Positions 1-5,069 of a stretch of DNA of 7,127 nucleotides are shown here, in pieces; within the stretch, counting starts at the first letter, position 1, and each line of letters opens with the position of its first letter. The translations under genes and the position numbers were made by a program. The notes beneath the pieces were generated by a model. That model made no database searches, had not been told where the DNA came from, and saw only the letters and a program-made list of their open reading frames with translations. Where the stretch lies: positions 1 through 7,127 of the forward strand of contig MGSU01000227.1 of the NCBI GenBank assembly GCA_001799195.1, in the 5' to 3' direction. Source of the stretch: Deltaproteobacteria bacterium RIFOXYA12_FULL_61_11 (GTDB lineage Bacteria; Bdellovibrionota_F; JAHFAK01; YA12-FULL-61-11).

Positions 1-906
1 GATCTGCCCTTCGAGGTCTGGCGCACGTTCATCGACCAGACCCTCGAGTTCATCGGCCCGCACCACCTCATCGTCTCGGGCGGCGAGCCTTTGACCTCTC
101 CTTACGTGGTCGACGTGATCCGCCACTGCAGCAAGAATGGTATCTCCACGGCCATGGTCACCAACGGCTGGTTGCTGGAGCGTCCCATGCTCCAGGCCCT
201 GCTCGAGGCCAAGCTCAGCGCCCTGATCGTCTCGCTCGATGTTCCCGGTCCCGCGCACGACGAGGTGCGCAACAAGCCCGGCCTGTACCGCCGCATCCGC
301 GAAGCCCTCGATTTCTTGGCCGGCCGCAAGGGGGGGATGAACCTCAACCTCATGGCGGTCATCGCGGCGCACAACCTCGAGCACCTCGAGAGCTTGGTCC
401 GTTTCGCCCACGAGCACCCAGCGGTCGGCGGAGTACGTTTCCAGTGCTTGGCGCAACCCTTCTTCAGCGAACCCGACCGCTTCTGGTATCGCACCAACCC
501 CTTGTGGCCAAAGGATAGCGCAGCCGTAGACCGGGCCATGGACCGCCTGCTCGCGCTCAAGGACCAGGGCCTGCCCATCGTCAACGAGCGCTACCAGATC
601 GAGTACTTCAAGCACTACTTCCGGGACCCCAACCTGGCCATCCGACAGCGCTGCGTGTTGGGCGAGTTCAAGCTCCAGGTGCGCAGCGACGGCCTCATGT
701 CCCCGTGCATGTATCACGGCGTGATGGGTGACATCCGCACGCAGCACGTCCGCGACATCTGGTACTCCGAACAGGCCAGGAAGCTGCGCCGGGCCATGTT
801 GGAGTGCCCTTTCCGCTGCAACATGCCGCTCAACTGCGACTTCGAGTCCAACATGCGCCAGCAGTACGGCAATCGCCAGTTGCGCATGGACGAGATCCTG
901 GCCTGA
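1..906 (+). CDS. Radical SAM protein with C-terminal five-cysteine (SPASM-like) domain, 5' end missing
   Basis: Partial gene. The frame is open from the first base and the start lies upstream. The SGGEP motif at nt 76-90 is the radical SAM 'GGE' motif that helps bind the amino group of S-adenosylmethionine. The CxxxCxxC cluster motif must lie before the window: aligning W7 here with W61 of the next gene implies about 54 missing residues. A TNGWLL segment and a conserved YFRDPN stretch follow. The C-terminal cysteines, at codons starting 652, 706, 805, 817 and 835, have the spacing C-x17-C-x32-C-x3-C-x5-C, suggesting one auxiliary Fe-S cluster or more (SPASM/twitch type). Family knowledge: such enzymes cleave SAM to a 5'-deoxyadenosyl radical and modify peptides or small molecules in the cytoplasm. 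The substrate is unknown. The gene is paralogous to the next two and ends 6 bp before the second. The in-frame TTG at 85 or 91 is not a credible start, since the radical SAM core runs through it. Confidence 0.93.
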   Translation, partial: DLPFEVWRTFIDQTLEFIGPHHLIVSGGEPLTSPYVVDVIRHCSKNGISTAMVTNGWLLERPMLQALLEAKLSALIVSLDVPGPAHDEVRNKPGLYRRIREALDFLAGRKGGMNLNLMAVIAAHNLEHLESLVRFAHEHPAVGGVRFQCLAQPFFSEPDRFWYRTNPLWPKDSAAVDRAMDRLLALKDQGLPIVNERYQIEYFKHYFRDPNLAIRQRCVLGEFKLQVRSDGLMSPCMYHGVMGDIRTQHVRDIWYSEQARKLRRAMLECPFRCNMPLNCDFESNMRQQYGNRQLRMDEILA

Positions 907-912
907 ACCGCG

Positions 913-1968
913 ATGAACGGCTTGCGTGCCGATTTCGCGAGGCTGCGGGAACGCCTCCACCGCTTCGGTGAGGAACGGGAGGCCGTCCCGCCGCCGTGCT
1001 GCATCGACCTCAAGGTGACCACGGCCTGCATGCTGCGCTGCGCGATGTGCCGTTCTTGGGCCATGCCGCGGCGGCAGCTCCCGCTCGACACCTGGCGTCG
1101 TGCCGTGGACGAACTAGCCTCCTGGAGCGGTGCTGCCAAGATCGTCTTCTCGGGCGGAGAGCCCCTGATGGTCGATGACCTGCCGGACCTGATCCGGCAC
1201 TGCAGCGCCCTGGGTTTCTCGACCGTGCTGCCGAGCAACGGCTGGTTGCTCGATGCAGCCATGATCGACCGGCTTGCCGAGGCCGGGCTCAGTACCCTGC
1301 TCCTGTCGCTGGAAGCGCGCGATCCCCTGCACGACCGCCTGCGCGGCCGGGAGGGGGTGTGGCAGCGGGTCGAGGCTGCCCTCCAGCGTTTGCGCGAAGT
1401 GAGTCCTCCTTACACGGTCAACCTGCAGACCATCATCTTGGCCCAGAACCTCGAACATGTGTGCGGCCTGGTACAGTGGGTGCTCGAGGATCCCCTGCTC
1501 AGTTCGATCAACTTCCAGGCCGTGGCCCCCACCTTCGGAGAGCCTGAGGAGCGGGGTTGGCACCAGCGGAGCGAGCTATGGCCGCGCGACCTCGGGCAGC
1601 TCGACGAGATCCTCCAGCGGCTGGCAGCCCTGCGCCGCGAGGGCGCGCCCATTGTCAACGAGCCCTATCACTTCGCTTTCTACCAGCGGTACTTCCGAGA
1701 CCCCGACCAATTCACGGCGCACCGCTGCGACCTCGGCCGCATCCTGCTCATGGTCGACGACCAGGGCGAGGTCTCGTCCTGCTTCCGATTGGGCAGTATC
1801 GGCAACGTACGCGAGGCCCCGCTCAGGGATCTGTGGCACGGACCGCGGGCCTCCGAGCTGCGCCGGGCCATCCGGAGCTGCGCGGTGAGCTGTAACCTAC
1901 CGGTGAACTGCAACTTCGAGGAGAACGCCCGCCTCGCGTGCCCCGACCTCTTGCAAGGAGGAGCATGA
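913..1968 (+). CDS. Radical SAM protein with C-terminal five-cysteine (SPASM-like) domain, second paralog
   Basis: A complete 351-residue radical SAM enzyme. After an N-terminal helix (about 4-23) and a PPP turn (26-28) comes the [4Fe-4S] motif C39-x3-C43-x2-C46, then the SAM-binding SGGEP motif at 80-84 and SNGWLL further on. The C-terminal part carries C272, C290, C323, C327 and C333, with the same spacing as in both neighbours. It ends in a CNLPVNCNFEEN segment, consistent with an auxiliary Fe-S cluster. Two further cysteines, C29-C30, sit just before the core strand and are absent from the third paralog. The ATG at 913 follows the previous stop by 6 bp with no clear Shine-Dalgarno, so translational coupling is likely. 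The stop overlaps the next start (ATGA at 1965-1968). The reaction and substrate are not recognisable. A peptide, sugar or lipid-precursor substrate are all possible. The fold call is firm; the function is open. Confidence 0.95.
   Translation: MNGLRADFARLRERLHRFGEEREAVPPPCCIDLKVTTACMLRCAMCRSWAMPRRQLPLDTWRRAVDELASWSGAAKIVFSGGEPLMVDDLPDLIRHCSALGFSTVLPSNGWLLDAAMIDRLAEAGLSTLLLSLEARDPLHDRLRGREGVWQRVEAALQRLREVSPPYTVNLQTIILAQNLEHVCGLVQWVLEDPLLSSINFQAVAPTFGEPEERGWHQRSELWPRDLGQLDEILQRLAALRREGAPIVNEPYHFAFYQRYFRDPDQFTAHRCDLGRILLMVDDQGEVSSCFRLGSIGNVREAPLRDLWHGPRASELRRAIRSCAVSCNLPVNCNFEENARLACPDLLQGGA
1955..1961 (+). promoter_or_regulatory. Strong Shine-Dalgarno deciding the start of the third radical SAM gene
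   Basis: AAGGAGG lies 3 nt before the ATG at 1965, a slightly short spacing but the best ribosome binding site in the left block. It sits inside the 3' end of the second radical SAM gene and favours the ATG at 1965 over the upstream GTG at 1938. Confidence 0.7.
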
Positions 1969-3038
1969 GCACGCCTTTTTCCGAACTGCACGCCGGACTG
2001 GACCGGTTGCGGCGTCTCGTCGAACGCGAAGAGTTGCCGCCGCCGGCCATCATTGACGCCCAGCTCACCCTGCGTTGCTTCATGCGCTGCCGGTATTGCC
2101 GCATCTGGACCTTCGAGGGCGAGGAGCTGGGTTTCGAACCGTGGCGCGACCTGGTCACCGAGCTGCGTGCTTGGCTCGGCCCCTTCCAGTTCATCATCTC
2201 GGGCGGGGAACCCTTGCTGGTGCCGTACTTGACCGAGTTGCTGGAGCACTGCCGCGACCTCGGAGTCCAGACCTCCCTGACCACCAACGGACGCTTGCTC
2301 GACGATCCCCTGCTCGAGCGGCTCGGCAGGTCCGGTCTTGGCACCCTGGTCCTCTCGCTCGACGCCTTGTCGCCGACCCACGACCAACTCCGCGACAGCC
2401 CCGGTTTGGCCGGCCACCTGCGTTCCGTGGTCGAGCACTTCGGTACCTCCAGCGAGCGCATCAAGCTCAAGATCCTCAGTGTCATCAGCAGAGCCAATCT
2501 CGGCGAGATAGAAACCCTGCTCGACTGGGCCGAGGGGTGCGAGGAGCTGACCGCGGTCTTGTTCCAGGCCCTGGCCCAACCCTTCTCGACCGAGTTCCGC
2601 CAAGACTGGTACCTCCATAACGACCTCTGGCCCGACGACCTCGAGGCCGTGGACGGACTGCTCGACCGCGTGGTGCGACGCCAAGCCGCCGGCGGCAAGA
2701 TCGAGAACGAACGTTTCCAACTTGAGTTCTACAAGCTCTATTTCCGCGATCCCAACCAGTTCGTACGCCATCGCTGCAACCTCGGACGGGTGCTGCTCAA
2801 GATCAGCAACCAGGGCCAATTCTCGGCCTGTTTCCACATGGGAGTCATGGGCGACCTCGCCCGGGGCTCGGTCCGGGAGCAATGGTATAGTCGTCAAGCC
2901 GACGAGGTGCGGCGGCGGATGCGGCGCTGCGACCTGAGCTGTAACCTGCCGGTGAACTGCAATTTCAAAGAGAATGCCGCCCTGGTCTTCGGTGACCGCT
3001 GGCGTGAGTTCGACCGCGATGCCGTCGAGCAGCCATGA
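1965..3038 (+). CDS. Radical SAM protein with C-terminal five-cysteine (SPASM-like) domain, third paralog
   Basis: A complete 357-residue radical SAM enzyme. I chose the ATG at 1965 because it follows AAGGAGG and overlaps the previous stop as ATGA. An in-frame GTG at 1938 would add nine residues from inside the upstream gene and has no such support. Cluster motif: C38-x3-C42-x2-C45, followed by RIW. The SAM motif SGGEP comes later, then TNGRLL. C271, C289, C322, C326 and C332 repeat the C-x17-C-x32-C-x3-C-x5-C array of the two upstream paralogs, and the last three lie in a CDLSCNLPVNCNF segment. Like the second paralog it begins with an amphipathic helix and a PPP turn before the core. Identity to the others is moderate by eye and highest in the C-terminal cysteine region, so this is an old duplication with likely specialisation. 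The stop overlaps the start of the phosphodiesterase gene (ATGA at 3035-3038). Substrate unknown. Confidence 0.95.
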   Translation: MSTPFSELHAGLDRLRRLVEREELPPPAIIDAQLTLRCFMRCRYCRIWTFEGEELGFEPWRDLVTELRAWLGPFQFIISGGEPLLVPYLTELLEHCRDLGVQTSLTTNGRLLDDPLLERLGRSGLGTLVLSLDALSPTHDQLRDSPGLAGHLRSVVEHFGTSSERIKLKILSVISRANLGEIETLLDWAEGCEELTAVLFQALAQPFSTEFRQDWYLHNDLWPDDLEAVDGLLDRVVRRQAAGGKIENERFQLEFYKLYFRDPNQFVRHRCNLGRVLLKISNQGQFSACFHMGVMGDLARGSVREQWYSRQADEVRRRMRRCDLSCNLPVNCNFKENAALVFGDRWREFDRDAVEQP

Positions 3039-4525
3039 TACGAGGGTTGGTCAGAACCGGTGCCTGCCTGTGCTCTTTCTGGTGCTGGGCAACCGGCGCT
3101 CTTGCCTTGCCGGCCGCCGGTCGGGTGATCGTCGTGGTCGGTATCGACGGGGCCAGCCCCGACGTCATCGAGAGTCTCCTGGCCGAGGGTCGCCTGCCCG
3201 CCTTCCAGCGGTTGAAGACCGAGGGAGCATTCGGACCGCTCCTCTCCGATGTGGCGATGACCCCGGTGAGCTGGACCACGCTGGGCACGGGAAGACGGTA
3301 CGCGAGCCACGGTATCGATCCCTCCTGGGGACCTGTGCGGACCTTCTTCGCCTCTCCCTCAGAGATCAGGGTAGCTCGCCTGTGGGATCACCTGCGCGCA
3401 GGTGGGCTCTCGGTACGGGTACTCAACTGGTTCTTCCTCGATCCCCCCGAGGAACTCACGCCCCACTATCCTTCTCCCAAAGGTGCGACGACGGTCTGGC
3501 CGGTCAGCCCCCTGCCAGGCCTCCTGGCCGCTCGCCGGGAAGATGCCGTCCTCTCGGCCGAGATAGACCTCGACGACGTCCAGCACCGCTATCGATGGTA
3601 CCTCGATCATCGGCGCGAGACGGTCGAACGGTGCTGGCCTGCCGACTCGAGGGAGAGCGCCGGGCGGCTCGCCGAGCGTGTGCTAGAGGATTATGAACGC
3701 GCGGATACCTTGCTCGGTCAGGTCCTCGGCACCTTGGGGCCCGCTGATGTGCTCGTCGTGGTCTCGGATCATGGTTTTTTCCCCAAGAGCAGGCTCGAGA
3801 AGAACCTCTCCGGTGGGCCCGGACTGTGCCGTTTGCTGTCCTGCGAGCCTCCGGCAAGCGGATCCGGGGACAGACAACGCGGCCATTGGCAGGGGCGGTC
3901 TCTTCTCCTGACCAGCGAGGAACGCAGACGGGAAGTTCCGTTCCCCGTCACCGCGCCGGACTGCGGCCAGGTGAAGCAACTGCTCATCTTCGATGCGGTC
4001 GTGGTGACCCCCGAGCTCCCGGGGCGAACGCTGCCAGAGGAGCTGGGAAAAGACCTCGCTGCCATCGCGCACGAGGGGTTACCCGTGTTCGCGATCGAAG
4101 TGGAAGCTCGGGATCGCCTCGTGCTCGTGCCATCTCACGCCATGCTCCGGCGTGCTGAGTACGCGCTCGAAACCTTCCACGTTCCCCCGTGGTTCTCGGT
4201 ATATGTCGAGACCGGCGATCATTATGGAACGACGCCGGGGATCGTCGCCCTGTGGGGCAGGGGCATTCGCCCCGGGAGCGAGGTGGGTTTCGCCACGCTG
4301 ATCGATATTGCGCCGACGGTATTGTGCTTGGCCGGGGTTCCGGTTGCCCGGGAACTCGAAGGTCGGGTGTTGTCAGCGCCGCTCCTCGAACGGTGTCCCT
4401 ACGGTGCCGGGAGTCCCGGAACCTCGTCGAACGCTACGTCCGAAAAGGGACTAACGGGAAAAACGATGCCGAACCCGACCCATGAAGAGGTGGAAAAGCT
4501 GCGAAGTCTCGGTTACCTGCGCTGA
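3035..4525 (+). CDS. Secreted type I phosphodiesterase / AlkP-superfamily hydrolase
   Basis: A 496-residue protein of the type I phosphodiesterase/nucleotide pyrophosphatase family (alkaline phosphatase superfamily), which hydrolyses phosphate esters with two bound metal ions, usually zinc. The N-terminus has basic residues R3 and R7, a hydrophobic stretch and an ALA/LPA cleavage region near 24-28, so export to the periplasm is likely. Active-site residues by family alignment: D38 in GIDGA; nucleophile T76 in MTPVSW, placed by the downstream TG at 85-86 and HGI at 92-94; D180 and H184 in DDVQH; D245-H246 in VVSDHGF; and H396 in GDHYG. The C-terminal DIAPTVLCLAGVP stretch and the ending SLGYLR are typical of bacterial members of the superfamily. 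Length is normal and no catalytic residue appears lost. Its start overlaps the stop of the third radical SAM gene, so it is the fourth gene of that operon and may act on the same or a related compound. Substrate class (phosphodiester or phosphomonoester) cannot be read from the sequence. Confidence 0.93.
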   Translation: MIRGLVRTGACLCSFWCWATGALALPAAGRVIVVVGIDGASPDVIESLLAEGRLPAFQRLKTEGAFGPLLSDVAMTPVSWTTLGTGRRYASHGIDPSWGPVRTFFASPSEIRVARLWDHLRAGGLSVRVLNWFFLDPPEELTPHYPSPKGATTVWPVSPLPGLLAARREDAVLSAEIDLDDVQHRYRWYLDHRRETVERCWPADSRESAGRLAERVLEDYERADTLLGQVLGTLGPADVLVVVSDHGFFPKSRLEKNLSGGPGLCRLLSCEPPASGSGDRQRGHWQGRSLLLTSEERRREVPFPVTAPDCGQVKQLLIFDAVVVTPELPGRTLPEELGKDLAAIAHEGLPVFAIEVEARDRLVLVPSHAMLRRAEYALETFHVPPWFSVYVETGDHYGTTPGIVALWGRGIRPGSEVGFATLIDIAPTVLCLAGVPVARELEGRVLSAPLLERCPYGAGSPGTSSNATSEKGLTGKTMPNPTHEEVEKLRSLGYLR

Positions 4526-4533
4526 ATTCGGGG

Positions 4534-4559
4534 AGGAACCGCGGGCCCTCAGGGTTCTT
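4534..4559. terminator. Weak hairpin at the convergent gene junction
   Basis: AGGAACC (4534-4540) can pair with GGTTCTT (4553-4559) across a 12-nt loop that contains the palindrome GGGCCC. The stem is 7 bp including one G-U pair. There is no T-tract on either side. It lies between two convergent genes only 23 bp apart, so a bidirectional terminator is plausible but poorly supported. Confidence 0.22.
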
Positions 4560-4884
4560 CGTAGACGATGAAGCCCTCGGCGCGTTGCGCTTTGCCTTCT
4601 CTGACCCGGTAATAGAGTTCCTTGCATTTCACGGTGGGCAGGTAACCGCAATGTTCCTGACCGAGGTGTTCTCCGGCCAGACGCTCGGCCGTTACCAAGC
4701 ATTGGGCGATGGTCTCGACGTCGCCCTTAATGGGCACACCGCCGAATTCTTTCTTGAGCCCCTTGACCACGATGCCGTCGATGCGTCCGGCGATCACGAT
4801 CTCGCAGGTCATGGCCTGGGCCGACCAGGATCCCAGGAGGGCGGTCAGCAAGACTACTCCAAGGAGAGGACGCGGGGAGAACAT
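4549..4884 (-). CDS. Small secreted four-cysteine protein of unknown function
   Basis: A 111-residue protein that I do not recognise. Residues 1-24 form a clear signal peptide: R5, a hydrophobic core LLGVVLLTALLG, and an AQA cleavage site before M25. The mature protein of about 87 residues has four cysteines (C27, C62, C79, C87), an even number that would allow two disulfides in the periplasm. There is no lipobox, no haem CxxCH motif and no further membrane segment. The start is supported by AGAGGT at 4890-4895, 5 nt upstream on this strand. The gene lies downstream of the adenylate cyclase on the same strand but is separated by 185 bp with a possible promoter of its own. It faces the phosphodiesterase gene tail to tail. 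The signal peptide, ribosome binding site and lack of any better opposite-strand gene make it a real gene; no function can be given. Confidence 0.8.
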   Translation of the reverse strand: MFSPRPLLGVVLLTALLGSWSAQAMTCEIVIAGRIDGIVVKGLKKEFGGVPIKGDVETIAQCLVTAERLAGEHLGQEHCGYLPTVKCKELYYRVREGKAQRAEGFIVYEEP

Positions 4885-4889
4885 CGGGG

Positions 4890-4895
4890 ACCTCT
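4890..4895 (-). promoter_or_regulatory. Ribosome binding site of the small secreted protein gene
   Basis: Read on the minus strand this is AGAGGT, 5 nt before the ATG at 4884-4882. It supports that start codon, which also gives a well-formed signal peptide. Confidence 0.55.
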
Positions 4896-4929
4896 GGGAC
4901 GAACTTCTCGGACGAGCGATCTAGCAACA

Positions 4930-4979
4930 ATCATACCCGGCTACCGTGAATAAAATGCTGATAAATTAAACTGTTACAA
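4930..4979 (-). promoter_or_regulatory. Candidate promoter region upstream of the small secreted protein gene
   Basis: This is an AT-rich patch in otherwise high-GC sequence, 46-95 bp upstream of the start codon. Minus-strand candidates are TTGTAA (4979-4974) with TTTTAT (4955-4950) at an 18-bp spacing, each matching 4 of 6 sigma-70 positions. TATGAT (4935-4930) matches 5 of 6 of the -10 consensus but has no good -35 partner. The base composition is the main evidence; the exact elements are uncertain. Confidence 0.3.
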
Positions 4980-4992
4980 GAACGGACGGGTG

Positions 4993-5065
4993 CTCTGACA
5001 GTGCCCTTGGAAGCGATCCGGGGTCAGAGTGAACCTTTTCCGGCGAGGCGCCGCGTTCCGGATCG
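4993..5065. repeat. Two interleaved inverted repeats downstream of the adenylate cyclase gene
   Basis: CTCTGAC (4993-4999) is the exact inverted partner of GTCAGAG (5023-5029). CGATCCGG (5014-5021) is the exact inverted partner of CCGGATCG (5058-5065). The arms interleave, so they form either alternative hairpins or an H-type pseudoknot. A third short hairpin, CGGCG-AGG-CGCCG (5041-5053), lies inside the second. The outer arm ends 4 bp from the cyclase stop, so a terminator or mRNA 3'-end structure on the minus strand is possible, although no U-tract follows. The GGGGTCAGAGTGAACC core (5020-5035) resembles, from memory, intergenic repeats linked to REP-associated tyrosine transposases; this is unverified. 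Confidence 0.35.
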
Positions 5066-5069
5066 ACCC

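Noticed and set aside
907-912. A precursor peptide gene between the radical SAM genes
   Set aside because: The gaps are 6 bp or overlaps, so no short gene fits between them. A precursor, if one exists, must lie outside the window.
1938-1964. Upstream GTG start adding nine residues to the third radical SAM protein
   Set aside because: The ATG at 1965 has AAGGAGG before it and forms an ATGA overlap with the previous stop. The extra residues match nothing in the paralogs.
1823-2698. Minus-strand open frame of 291 codons, very rich in serine and arginine
   Set aside because: Low-complexity S/R/P composition is a shadow of high-GC coding sequence on the other strand, and it overlaps real genes throughout.
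1680-2897. Long minus-strand open frame of 405 codons antisense to the second and third radical SAM genes
   Set aside because: It lies opposite two genes with clear catalytic motifs. Its translation is rich in E, L, V, G and Q without any domain or signal, as expected for an antisense frame in high-GC coding DNA.
4941-4966. Possible cAMP receptor protein binding site in the gap downstream of the adenylate cyclase
   Set aside because: GTGA at 4945-4948 has no matching TCAC half-site at the right spacing.
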